Shown here one piece after another: positions 1 through 10,415 of a DNA stretch of 64,000 nt. Numbering within the stretch: position 1 is the stretch's first letter; the number at the start of each line of letters is the position of its first letter. The translations under genes were made by a program, and so were the position numbers. The notes beneath the pieces were generated by a model, which was not told the origin of the DNA, did no database searches, and was given only the letters and a program-made list of their open reading frames with translations. This DNA comes from Heterodera schachtii (lineage: Eukaryota > Nematoda > Chromadorea > Rhabditida > Heteroderidae): positions 1,194,441 through 1,258,440 of the forward strand of contig SIJG01000032.1 of the NCBI GenBank assembly GCA_023374025.1, in the 5' to 3' direction.

Positions 1-220
1 CAAAAGTTGATGCCAACAAACAACATAACCAATGCGATGAAACGAGGGTGTGATAGATGTATCGATAAATCAGATGACCTATTTCTTCATATATTGCTGT
101 ATTCCGTTGTATATTTCATTATATTCGTAGATGTATAATGTATGCATGGTTATTGTATAAACTCATTCAAAAATTTGTCGACCAATTTGTTTTTGAGGGA
201 ATCACCGCATTAGGTAATGT
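1..220 (+). other. 3' flank of a sixth four-TM gene lying off the left edge
   Basis: The stretch resembles the DNA just downstream of the four-TM genes at 27773-28904 and 29676-30813: the words around GATGCCAACAAA, CATAACCAAT, GTAGATGTATAATG and TGTATAAACTC recur in the same order and orientation. No coding sequence of that gene lies inside the window. I infer that a further plus-strand copy ends just to the left. Confidence 0.6.
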
Positions 221-984
221 ATCGACGGAATGAGTGATTCAGATGAGAGAACTGAAGATTTTTTTAGACTCAAATTGCTCTTAGAAACAATGATTTATAC
301 AAAAATTAGGAAGGGAGAGAGGGTAAAGGTGTCCTAAATCAGCAAAAATGTTCAACAATTCGTCTCATTTTTGTCATCATCTGCGCTGTGTTCATCCTCA
401 TCAGCCGGAGGTGGTTCCAAGAAGTCGAAGAAGTTTCTGACCCCCCCCCCCCCCCCCCCTCATAATCAAAAAGCAAAAACTTACATTTTAATCCCTTCAA
501 AATGGTCACTTAAAGGATAAGGCAAGTTTCTGAGTAATAATCGCATTCAAAAATGATGCACTTTTTCCAGAACACCACTGTTTCGACGACATCTTTTCTG
601 CATGTTGGCACCAAAAAAGTGATCAATTAATTATGAATGGCACGGCATAAACTTTTCTTCAGAAGCCCGTGCCAGGTAGAAAATAACTGTTAATTTGTTC
701 GATTTAGCTAATTGTTTCCACCCCCCCCCCACCCCAGCTGCTACTCCTGGGACGGACTGGGACTCAATTCAGTGGATGTGAGTTATGAATGAATTGGATA
801 TTGATGAGTTGGGTTTGGATGATTTGGGTTTAGATGATTGTCTATATCTCAAATTTGGAAAAAAACATTCAGCAAATGCCAACGTATTTATTGGGTTGGG
901 CCGCGAATATACCCAGCTTTTACCGTTTTTATTATTAGCCATTTTATCAACGATTGAATTATTCACAATGTCTTTCACATACAA
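221..984. other. gene-free stretch with homopolymer runs
   Basis: I see no exon. There is a C-tract at about 440-457 and another near 720. A short stretch at 785-835 repeats the word GGTTTGGATGATTTG, which gives chance open frames on both strands. Confidence 0.5.
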
Positions 985-2760
985 ATAAAATACAATGGAA
1001 ATGGACGCATTTGCGAGCAAAAGCAAAGGTCAAATAAATACAAATAGACAATTGGACACAATACAATATTGAAATGGCACAGTGCCAACATATCATTTCG
1101 GTCACATAATCGCATCAATTAATTGATTAATCCATTCATTTCTGCTTCTGCTGCTGATCAGTGATCACTCGGCCCGGGAGAAGCGGCGTCAAGAAGAAGA
1201 CTGAAAAAAACATTGCTCAATTGTCGTCGATTGGACTCATAAAATCTTAAGAATTTTAAAATTGTTTCACCCGTCGTCGTATCCGCCATCTTCGATCTCA
1301 ATGTCAATTGGGTTCGTTCGAACCATCATTTCATTCGACAAATTGTCCCATTTCTTCTTATCCCATCCAATCGGACAACGGGTAAGCCAAAAACCAGTTA
1401 CACAGTCTTCAAGTGTCAATTTCTCCCCAGTCACTTCGTTGATCAGATCAAATTCCACAATGAAGTCAGGCGGAGACGACGGAAAATGAATGCGAAAAGT
1501 CACTGGTGAAGAAGCATTGGAAAATGCCTAAAAATGGGACAAAAAATCATAGAAAATCCAATTAAATCGTGGATAATCACCGTTTTGAATTGTCCAATCA
1601 TTGAATTCCATTGCTCCTCCTCCATTGAATTAACAGAGCATTTGAGCCGCTTCGGCACACCGTTCGGATGGGGCGTCAACAACCATTTGGCCACCGCTTG
1701 GCCATCCGACGCCATGGCACTGTCATCGGGCGGAAAAGCGGGCACAATGTCGTAATTGGAAACACCAAAAACGAAGAGAGATGGACATTTGCTGAGTATT
1801 GACGGGTCCAATTGACGGAAACGGCGAAAAATGGTGGCGTTCAAAAACAGAAAACGCATTGAATCGCGGAACATTGGCAAAATGTTGAGCAAAAAGTAGT
1901 CCAAAAAGCGCACATTTTCAGTGGTAATGTTCACAATGGTTGAACAAATGCCCAAAAAACGGTGAAAACGGTGGAGAAATTCGATGACATTTTGATCGAT
2001 GTAACTGAAAAGTGCAGAAAATGTGGATGGATGGCCACACGAATCAAATTCTAATCTCTTCTAATTTTACATGATCTGAATGCGTTTGCTGAATCCGATC
2101 ACTTTGTTCGGCAACGGATTTTGCGGAATTGGCAATGCTTTTCTGTCGGCATCGCAAATATGCATTTGCTTGGGGCCATTTTTTGTGCAAATTTTCCAAG
2201 TAATTAACAATTCTTTGGCCAACATCCATTTGCGCGTTTTGAAATGTTCGTCGACGATGAAGTCAAAACGGCGGTTGACCAGTGCAATTTCGAGGCCAAG
2301 TTGGGAAGGCGCAAGAAAATCGAACACTTCAAGCCAACAATCGCCACAGATAAAACTGAAAAATTCGAAGAATTTTTCGAAATTTCAAAAAATTTTTTGT
2401 TTAATTTTATTTACATTTCTTTTTTGTGAGGGCGTCGTCGTTTTTTGACATGTTCATAAAAGAACCAAAGAATGCTGGCACAGACGATCAACAGCAGAAG
2501 ACACACGTCACCCCAACTGAAAAATGAATTTGGAAAAGCATCAAAGCGAGTCGAATCACCAAAATTGTAGTTTTAGCTTCCAAAAAGCTACAGTTTTTTC
2601 AAATTTTAAACTCGAAATTGGGTTAAAAGCGCGGAGCAAAAGAAAGAAAATGCGAAGGAAATAATAAACGTACAGAATTCCTGAAGACATTTTTGTAGCA
2701 ACAAAATGACCGGAGAAAATATAGGGAGAATGAATGAATGAATGAATGGAATGAGGAAGA
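985..2760. repeat. left arm of a large inverted duplication
   Basis: The segment is the reverse-complement relative of about 5950-7690. It carries an F-box-like gene plus about 280 bp of downstream DNA, for example the words around ACCGAAATGATATG and TCGACGACAATTGAGC. The arms are diverged, so this is an old segmental duplication and not an assembly echo. Confidence 0.85.
1267..2690 (-). CDS. membrane-anchored F-box-like protein, copy 1 (5 exons, 362 aa)
   Basis: Exons are 2674-2690, 2415-2516, 2071-2355, 1581-2004 and 1267-1527; all phases match and the frame closes at 362 aa. The second exon encodes a hydrophobic helix (about residues 10-26, core CLLLLIVCASILWFF) followed by a strongly basic patch (KKRRRPHKK). 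The third exon begins with an F-box-like motif (about residues 39-75, DFLAPSQLGLEIALVNRRF). The rest resembles the F-box-associated region of cyst-nematode proteins: YIDQ-type start of exon 4, FPPDDSA, AKWLLTP, and a C-terminus rich in D and G. F-box proteins normally recruit substrates to SCF ubiquitin ligases. By the positive-inside rule the F-box would face the cytosol. The intron positions before the F-box, before the YID segment and after FKT match those of the soluble F-box genes in this window. The family is well supported; a real membrane location is inference. Confidence 0.8.
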
Positions 2761-3256
2761 GAGGAAGAAAAAAAGCATTTTTATATTAAAATATTAGCGT
2801 AACGCTCCGAACCCTCGGGGGTAGAAAAAGTCGGGGTCAGAGTAAGTAACACTGGAGAATCTGCTGGGCTCAACCTTAGAAAAATTTTTCTTGTGAAAAA
2901 ATGAACCCACGAATATGATACATATCAGAATTTGCAAAAATAATTGACTTTCTAATTGATTTGAAAATCATAGATTTTAGAAATTTTGACCAACATGGCA
3001 GGGTAATAAATGTTGATTGTTTATGTTTTATGCGATTGTTCTATGATCATCTCTGATCATATATGGTTTTGGCATTTGATCATGTTGAACAAAATTTCGA
3101 AAAACCTAAGATTTTCAAAATTTGCTTCGCGATTAGATAATTACCAAAAAGTCATGAAAATGGCGAAAAAGTCGAAATTTGAAGTGTTTTCTTAATAAAA
3201 ATTTATTTTTCCAGGCTTGAAATTATGTGTCTTTCAAATTTTTATTACGTTCTAAC
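2691..3256. other. intergenic, no gene seen
   Basis: This is upstream DNA of the minus-strand F-box-like gene. A few GAATGAAT tandem copies lie at about 2730-2750. The rest is AT-rich and shows no exon. Confidence 0.5.
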
Positions 3257-3436
3257 TAGAGCTGGTCGGGACCGGGACTTTTTTGGTTGAAAAACCGGGA
3301 CTTTTTGATTGAAAAACCGGGAATTTTTGGCTGAGAAAACCGGGAATTTCCCGGTCAAAAATTGGTCAAAACCGAGACCATGGTACTTAGCTGTCCCGCT
3401 ATTTTCAGTACCAGGTCACGGTCTCGACCAGCTCTA
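3257..3436. mobile_element. foldback MITE, TAGAGCTGG termini
   Basis: The terminal inverted repeats read TAGAGCTGGTCGGGACC at the left and their complement at the right. The interior repeats the word AAAAACCGGGA. The termini look like non-autonomous hAT elements. The flanking 8-mers are only partly alike, so the target duplication is decayed. A related element lies at 19797-19966. Confidence 0.65.
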
Positions 3437-4380
3437 GTTTCCAACATGGAATCCAGGTCCAGGCTTTTTTCAAAATGTCGATCTCTAGTTATAACTCATG
3501 TCCTAAACTGCTGGTTGGAAACCAAAATGCTAAAAAGGAATCATTAGAATTAAATATTTTCAACAAAACAAACAAATTAAATGTATTCGAACGAAAGAAG
3601 CAACAATACATAAATGTGAGGAGCAATTATCCAGCAGCATATCAATTTCCATGCCTAATGATCCATCATTTGCCATTTCCAAATAATTCATTCACTTTTT
3701 TCTTCCGCTGGGCCCGGCACTCATTTTTGGACGACCTTTTGCGTTCCTCTTAGATTCACATTTAATGGAGACAATCACCTAAATGAAATGTGAAAAAATT
3801 AATGTGACCGACATCAATTAAAGCACAGGGGGGGGGGGTCTCTATTGCAGTTCACCTAATTTTGCAACTTTAATTTACCATACATAACTTTTTCCAGAAA
3901 CATCCGAATCAAATATTCTTGGTAACATTCGATAGCTCCAAGATTTCTCTGTTCGTGTGCGAAATTTCAAAGCTTTTTGTCATGTTTCAAAAAAAAAATA
4001 TGGCCAGAAAATTTCACAAAATTGTTTTTCTAAACTTTTGCCCATAAATTAAAGAACTGTCAAATTATTTTATAGTCGTATACACTGTAATAGAGCCAAG
4101 CAAAAGACTCTCTCTCTCACCCAATGCAAGAAGCTTCATAAAACGTAAAGTGGACATTGTTCAAATTTTCATCCTCCCATTGAACCGTCGCCGCCATTCC
4201 CCCAATTTTGCATCGCTCCAACAGCCAAACAAAATGAGAATTTCCATTATCGCCTTCTTTCACCAATGTCATCTGTTCATTAGTCCGTTCGTTCACCGAT
4301 TCAAATGGCTTAAGTTTTATTGCCTTGTAAAGTTGAAGACGAATTTTGTAGTTGACAGAAGTGGTGGCACGGAGAAATGC

Positions 4381-5115
4381 GTGGGACCCTCCAAATATCC
4401 GCCACACCGACCTGACATTTTCAGTGCCGATGTGGTGGAGCACTTGCCCGTGCCGCTCAGGGCGCCATCAGCAGCACCTCCAACAACGCCACATCCTCTT
4501 CCAACTCCTCCTCCTCCACGGCGGCCTCAGCCTCCTCCAACGCCTCCTCAATCCCCACCAGTGGCTCCCACGTCCCACCTGGGGCCTTCGCCAGCTGGCC
4601 CTGCGGATTAAGTAAGGAATCGATGTAAACATGCTGTTGGACCTGGTGCAACGGGCCACCATCATGTGGCGCCACCACATCTTCCATCCGACTCCCAGCC
4701 GGCGGTGGCCCGCCAGCCGACGTTGCCGAGCAGCTCGGCCCTTCTTCGTTCCGAATCACCACCTTAATGATGGCCCCCCCGCACTTTACCACCCCGCCCC
4801 CATCCCGAACCTGACGAATCAGGCGCTTCGCCTTCTGCTTAATGCTCTCAAGGCTGCGGTGGGACCATCCCTTCTTCTTGCCCTTGGCAACAAACACGGC
4901 CGCCAGCTTGGCCAGCCGGGCCTTATCCTGGCCGAACTGCCCGCCAATCGTCTTCTAGTGCAGATTAAGTAAGGAAACGATGCTTCTTCGCGCACAAACT
5001 TTCAAAAAGCCCTCCTCGTCGCCCGTCCAAGGCGTTCCGCACAGGGCGCCGCCCGTACTTGGCACAAAACGGGCAGCGACCGGGCTTTGCTCGCCTTTCT
5101 TTGGCATTTTTAATT
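4381..5115 (-). other. GC-rich insert with a SANT/Myb-like coding relic
   Basis: The base composition is sharply richer in GC than the neighbours. Read on minus from the ATG at about 5107, it encodes a basic protein with a tryptophan-acidic start (TPWTGDEEGFL), then KTIGGQFGQDKARLAKL and GWSHRSLESIKQKAKRL, and then a long acidic tail (4457-4620). A W..E..FL helix followed by basic helices suggests a SANT/Myb-type DNA-binding module. The frame is broken at about 4955-4985, where a short repeated motif intrudes. The source could be a captured gene or part of a transposon. I do not recognise the full protein. Confidence 0.4.
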
Positions 5116-5316
5116 AATTTGCTAAAAAGCCATGATTAAGTAAGGATCATTCAGCGGCTTATTTACAATCCTAATACATCCTAATACTTATTCCAAACCC
5201 CTCACCAGTCCACGGAAGCATCACCCCGGATTATTGGGGTTGCTAAGTCATTTAAACGTGCTTGCTTTACAAGTCCACGTTTTTTCAAACATTCATGATT
5301 AAGTAAGGAAACGATG
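4606..5316 (+). repeat. four dispersed copies of GATTAAGTAAGGA
   Basis: The 13-mer GATTAAGTAAGGA occurs at about 4606, 4963, 5133 and 5296. Three of the four are followed by AACGATG or ATCGATG. They interrupt the GC-rich coding relic and continue into the AT-rich DNA beyond it. The intervening sequences are unrelated to each other. Confidence 0.7.
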
Positions 5317-5487
5317 AAATATTACAGAAGTGCGCAGAAACCGTGTTCAGCGGCCCTAGAAACACTTATAAGCCTATTAGAATTCATCTACAAACAAGTG
5401 GCAAATTTGGAACAAATTCATGACTTTGCCATTTTTTGGCAGGAGAGTATATGCTCCTTTGATTTTTTTATGGAATTGGGCCCTACT

Positions 5488-5702
5488 TATACAAATTTTA
5501 TATACAGGGGTTTTTAGGGGCTGAACACGAATCTGGCATCCATTTTATCCATTTGTTCGACTTTTAGACTTTTGGTCTGCAAGTCTAACAAAGGGTCCCC
5601 GCTTATCCAAATTTTATATACATGGGTTTTTAGGGGCGCTGAACACGAATCTGGCATCCATTTTCAACCATTTGTTCGACTTTTAGACTTTTGGTCTGCA
5701 AA
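5488..5702 (+). repeat. tandem duplication of about 115 bp
   Basis: Two adjacent copies share TCCAAATTTTATATACA-like starts, the GGGTTTTTAGGGG run, CTGAACACGAATCTGGCATC and GACTTTTGGTCTGCAA. The core resembles one arm of the dispersed foldback family seen at 14669-15131, 32128-32598 and elsewhere. Confidence 0.75.
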
Positions 5703-5949
5703 TGAGCCGACGGTTGTCGGAAGAAAGCTTTTTCTTTTTGACGGGCGGTGCCATTAAAAAGATAATTTCGCTAAAATAATTTGAATTTTTATCATATTTT
5801 AACGCTTTTTTCAGCTCTTGTATATTTTAGGTGCCACGACGAATAAAAAAAATACCCAACTGTCAATTTTCTCTGCCTTTTATATGATTTTTTCCTCATC
5901 GGTACTCAAATGTACGCTAATATTTTCGTATAAAAATGCCATTGTTTCT

Positions 5950-7690
5950 TCCCCTCCTCCTCATTCCATTCATTCATTCATTTTTAACCGATATTTTCCC
6001 CGGTCATTTTGTTGCTGCAAAATGCCTTCAGCACTTCGGTACGTTTATTGGTTTCATTGTTCATTTTTTGTTTTCTGACTTTTTGCATTTATTTTTCTCA
6101 GTTTTTGACTAAAATTGGGATTTCAAAACCAAATTTTGAAGGTTTTTAGCTTCATCGGCCTCAAAAAATAGCTAAAATTGTTAAAATTTCACATTCGGAT
6201 TTTTTCAGTTTGTGTGCCATGTCTGTTCTGTTGGTCGGCTGTGCCAGCATTCTTTGGTCCCTTTTTGATCATGTCAAAAGCCTTCGACGCCCTCGCAAAA
6301 AGATGTAAAAAAAAATAAAAAATTTTGGAAAAAATTCTTCGAATTTTTCAGCTTTATTTGCGCCGATTGTTGGCTTGAAGTGTTTGACTTTCTTGCGCCT
6401 TCCCAACTTGGCCTCGAAATTGCACTGATCAGCCGTCGATTTAACTTCTACGTGGATGAACATTTCAAAACGCGCAAATGGATGTTGGCCAAAGAATTGC
6501 TAATTACATGGAAAACTTACGGAAATGGCCCCAAGCAAATGCTTATTGACGATGCCGATGGCAATCCATTGCCAATCGCGCAAAATCCGTTGCCAAACAA
6601 AGTCATCGGATTCCGAGGCATTCAGATCATGTAACAAACTGATTACCTAGATTGAAAGTTTTCATAATTTTCTGCTCTTTTCAGTTACATCGATCAAAAT
6701 GTCGTCGCATTTCTCCGCCGTTTTCACCGTTTTTTCGCCATTTGTTCAACCACTTTGGGCATTACAACTGAAAATGTTCGCATTTTGGACTACTTTTTGC
6801 TCAACATTTGGCCAATGTTCCGCAATTCCATGCATGCGATGCTTTTGAATACCAACGCTTTTCGCCATTTCCGTCAATTGGCCCCGTCATTGCTCAGCGA
6901 TTGTCCATCCCTTCGCGTTGTGTGGTTGTTGGATGACGACGGCACTTTCCCCGCTTTTCCGCCCGATGACAGTGCCAATGCGTCAGATGGCCAAGCGGTG
7001 GCCAAATGGGTATTGACGCCCCGTCCGGATGGTCGACCAAAGTTGCTCAAATCACCTGTCAATTCACCGGATCAATGGTCGTTAACGATGGAACAGTTCA
7101 AAACGGTCGGTGATTATCACTGGGCATTTTATTCGTTTTTCTGCGCTTTTTTGTCTCATTTTTAGGCATTTTCCAATGCTTCTTCCCCGGTTTCTTTTAC
7201 CATTCACTTTCCGTCGTCTTCTTCGCTTGACTTTGTTGTGCCATTTGATCTGATCAACGAAGCGACTGGGGAGAAATTAACACTTCAGCAATATGCAAAT
7301 GGTTTTTGGCTGGACCGTTGTCCAATTGGATGGGATGAGACCAATGTGTGGAACGAATTGAATGATCGACCGAACCCAATTGACATTGTGATCGAAGATG
7401 GCGGATACGACGACGGGTGAACAATTTTAAAATGCTTAAGATTTAATGAGTCCAATCGACGACAATTGAGCAATGTTTTTTTCAGTCTTCTCGACGTCGC
7501 TTCGCCCGGGCCGAGTGATCACTGATCAGCAACAGAAGCAGAAATGAATGGATTAATTAATTAATTTGTGCCATTATGTGACCGAAATGATATGTTGGCA
7601 CTTTGCCATTTCAATATTATGTATAATTTGTTTGTTCATATTTGACCTTTGCTTTTGCTCGCAAATGCGTCCATTTCCATTGTATTTGAT
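5950..7690. repeat. right arm of the large inverted duplication
   Basis: This is the diverged reverse complement of about 985-2760. Similarity extends from upstream of the first exon to about 270 bp past the stop codon. Confidence 0.85.
6022..7420 (+). CDS. membrane-anchored F-box-like protein, copy 2 (5 exons, 355 aa)
   Basis: Exons are 6022-6038, 6209-6304, 6352-6630, 6685-7105 and 7166-7420; phases match throughout. It has the same plan as the copy at 1267-2690: a short start exon, a hydrophobic helix (core SVLLVGCASILW) with a basic flank (LRRPRKK), an F-box-like motif (DFLAPSQLGLEIALISRRF), and the associated region with LLNIWPMF, FPPDDSA and a C-terminal GGYDDG. The helix sequence has diverged from the other copy but has kept its hydrophobicity, the CASILW core and the basic flank, which argues that the anchor is under selection. 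The two genes diverge from each other with about 3.3 kb between their start codons. The role as an SCF substrate receptor at a membrane is inferred. Confidence 0.8.
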
Positions 7691-7876
7691 CTGTTATAAG
7701 TCATGAAAAATATAAACGTTAAAAATCCTATTTTTGGACCAACAAAAAACCGTATACCATTTATTCAAACTATACAGTATTGCTCCCTTATACAAATACA
7801 ATGCATACAGTATACATATACGAGAAATAAATACAAATATATGTACTACAGTTACACAAAAATGTTGCCATTTGGC
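7421..7876. other. intergenic between convergent genes
   Basis: The first 270 bp belong to the inverted duplication. The rest is AT-rich and shows no exon. The F-box-like gene and the CxxC gene end towards each other here. Confidence 0.6.
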
Positions 7877-9805
7877 CTATTCAAGGCGCCTTATCAAATC
7901 GTTGGTCCATTCATCGCTTGTCTTGTAATAATTGTCCGTCTGTACAACGCTCATCACGTCAAATTTGCGCTCCACCGCCTCAAAGTTGTTCTTGGTCATC
8001 CGCGTCCGCACTACAGTTTTCATGACATTTGCCGTGTACTGTCCCCACACACTGTACGTTTGGTTACGGTAGCGAAACATGTCGCGGTGTCGTCCGCCGC
8101 TGTAAGTGACGTCAACTTAAACCGATGGGACAATTAATTTATTGTATGTATTGTAATTGAGAGGGGGATACGGTATAAATTGCTGTACTGTACGTACTGA
8201 AGGACTCATAAGTTCTGTGCACATCTTTGCCACACGCCGAACACTTGTACAGCACTTCCAGCGAACTGTGACCGTCTTCGCCTGTAACGAAATTTCAAAA
8301 TTGCGCCAAAAAATATTTAGACTAAAAAATCGAACAAAAAAAGGGTTTTTGCCCAATTCCGAACCCCGGACCTGATTTCTAATCAAAAGTCGAAAATTCA
8401 TTTTTCATCAAAATTCACGTTTATTGTACAAAAGCGCTTTTGTCGGGTTTTTCAGGATCGGAAAAACTGATTTCTGACATCCATTTCGACTAATGCCAAA
8501 TCCCGGATCTGTTGGATTATAAAGAATTTTCGAAAAGTTCGATTGATCACACTGATCAGTGACCGAACCCATGAAAATCGATTGCTTTTTTCATTTCAAA
8601 ATATGAAAAAAAAAATTATGTAAAAATTATACGGCGCGTATTTATTGGACCTGCATAAATACAGCACAGAACCATGACCACCACGAAGACGATGACGATC
8701 GCACACGCAAAAAACAACTGGACCGAACCTGGACCATTACCAAAGAATTTCGAGAAGAGCAGCACCGCCAATAACACGAGCAACACCTAAAATTGTGGGT
8801 GATGTGCAATTTTTGATACAAATTTCGATACTGACATTTCTCGGCAATTTGTATACATATTATTGTAGAAGCATTCAAATTAATCCAACATCTTGGTATC
8901 ATTCGATAGCTTTACGAGTTTTATAATAACTGGCAAAATTTCAGAAAAATTCGTTGCTTTTCAAACAAATTGTGGCCAAAAAAGTGGCTTTTTGAAATTT
9001 TCTGGCCATACTTTTGTGCAACTAAACGAAATTTTTTGAAATTTCGCAGACTAATAGAGAACTCTTAGGGCTATCGAATGATATCAAGATTGTTTAATTT
9101 GGATGCTTTTATAAAAAGTTATGGTCCATTAAAATTGTACTTATTTTTTAGTCGTGTCTTTTTTTGACGGACAGTTCAGTCTAAAAGGTCATTTTTGCCA
9201 TTTCAGTCCCGGGGTCTATAACTAGTGACAGTGTTTTGTTGTCGACCGGAAATTCTTTAGAATTCTTTCATAAACAGACCGAGACACCACACATGCCGAT
9301 TGATATATATTAGCGTGAAGCGAGACCGGGAGCTGGTAGCGGACAACTGAGTACCAAGGTCCCGGTTTTCCCAGCCAAAAATTACCGGTTTTTCAACCCG
9401 AAAAGGTCACGGTCCCGGTCTTGCCCAAAATTCCCAGTCCCCTTCACTTAAATATATGTATATAATATGTATACAAACAAAATCCCGAGGATGTCAATAT
9501 TCGGCGGCGTTTATTACTTTTTTTGAAAACTTACAACGCCAATAATGACGCACCAAATGCAGCAGCAAGTTTGGCCGCCGTCTCCGCTGTTTTGTTGTTC
9601 GCTAATCACCTGAACAAAAATGGAGAGGGTCAGAAAGGGATTTACGGGTTGGAAAATCCGAAAATTCGAAACAAAAATTTTTGAAAATTTCCCCGACTTT
9701 GCTGAATTTGATGGCCTCGAGTTGGTTGGTAGGGCATTGACAATGTTGCTGGAAGACAAATTTACATTTGCTGCGTGTGTCTCCAATTTCTTGTGAGAAG
9801 CACAT
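7877..9805 (-). CDS. two-TM protein with a CxxC nematode domain (5 exons, 209 aa)
   Basis: Exons are 9698-9805, 9535-9609, 8651-8786, 8194-8281 and 7877-8099; phases close to 209 aa. The N-terminus is cysteine-rich. Exons 2 and 3 join to form one clear membrane helix (CIWCVIIGV joined to VLLVLLAVLLF), and a second follows (FFACAIVIVFVVVMVLCC). The C-terminal domain has YKCSACGKDVHRTYE, then GRHRDMFRYRNQTYSVWGQY, and ends with NYYKTSDEWTNDLIRRLE. It resembles a nematode domain with a CxxCGK...TYE motif and a later ...NCKHW..., but the late Cys/His part is replaced here. The function is unknown. The first intron holds repeats of the TATCATTCG type and an ACCGGG-word element. The first two exons are less certain than the last three. 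Confidence 0.65.
8886..9130. repeat. TATCATTCGAAAGC-module repeat
   Basis: The left copy reads GGTATCATTCGATAGC at about 8893 and the inverted copy GCTATCGAATGATATC at about 9071, with TTCTGGCCATAC-type sequence between. It lies inside an intron. The same module recurs across the window. Confidence 0.6.
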
Positions 9806-9974
9806 TTTTATTTAAGCGAAGGGACGAATGGATCTTCTGAAAAAATTCGTTAAAAAAAATTTTTTTTTTTTTTTGGATCAAAATTAATGCCATAAATTTG
9901 GCATTATATTAAAACTGTAAAAATTAAAAATTATAAAATATCAGCTCAAATTTTGTGGACATCTCTATTAAGCA
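9806..9974. other. short AT-rich intergenic stretch
   Basis: No exon is visible; it contains poly-A and poly-T runs. Confidence 0.5.
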
Positions 9975-10199
9975 CAGGGATGGTATATCTGAGGCTTTAG
10001 CCTCATTTTGTGGTTTTTTGATAGGTCAATGAGGCTAAATTTTCAAAATGAGGCTTTGAGGCTTTTTGTGGTTTTTTGAGAAATTTTGAGGCTTTTTGTG
10101 GTTTTTTGAGAAATTTTGAGGCTTTTTGTGGTTTTTTGAGAAAAACTGCAAAATAAAGAATTTTTTAAGGAAAATAGGGTCAAAATTCTTAATTTTTCC

Positions 10200-10350
10200 C
10201 CCGGCGGCGCCTGTCGGCACCGCCGGACCATAAAAATTTGCTCAAAATCACAAAATTTGGTCATTTTTGTGGACAAATCTGTTAACAAATCGCACTAAAA
10301 ATTACAAAATTTTTCCCGGCGGCGCCTATCGGCGCCGCCGGACCCCCTTG
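10200..10350. repeat. two GC-palindrome motifs (GGCGGCGCC)
   Basis: CCGGCGGCGCCTGTCGGCACC at about 10200 and a near copy at about 10317 are short inverted GC-rich motifs in AT-rich DNA. The same motif recurs near 31999, 44445, 44958 and 63481, always inside or beside mobile-element sequence. Confidence 0.7.
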
Positions 10351-10415
10351 TTCCCCAAAAGTTTTTGGAAAAAGCGCCGCAAAAAAAAAAAATCAATTTC
10401 AATTTTTCATGCTAA

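Larger units (their letters stand above)
3717..5754 (-). pseudogene. wrecked soluble-type F-box gene
   Basis: Three pieces of the five-exon F-box gene survive on the minus strand. They are an N-terminal exon at about 5702-5754 (starts MAPPVKKKKLSS), the C-terminal exon at 4121-4380 (FLRATTS, ESVNERTNEQ, ending ASCIG), and a degraded tail exon near 3717-3778. The exons that should hold the F-box and the middle region are missing. Their place is taken by GC-rich DNA starting exactly at the 5' edge of the C-terminal exon (4380/4381) and by repeats. The acceptor AG of that exon is gone, and the tail exon would stop at once. It compares closely with the intact genes at 53676-57114 and 60413-62499. 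Confidence 0.75.

Noticed and set aside
769..1026. Overlapping short frames on both strands
   Set aside because: Low-complexity repeat of GATTTGGGTTTGGATG; no splice sites or family match.
8832..8837. Two-codon first exon (ATGTCA) for the CxxC gene
   Set aside because: It fits in phase, but joining the exon at 9535-9609 instead gives a full membrane helix across the junction, a far better model.
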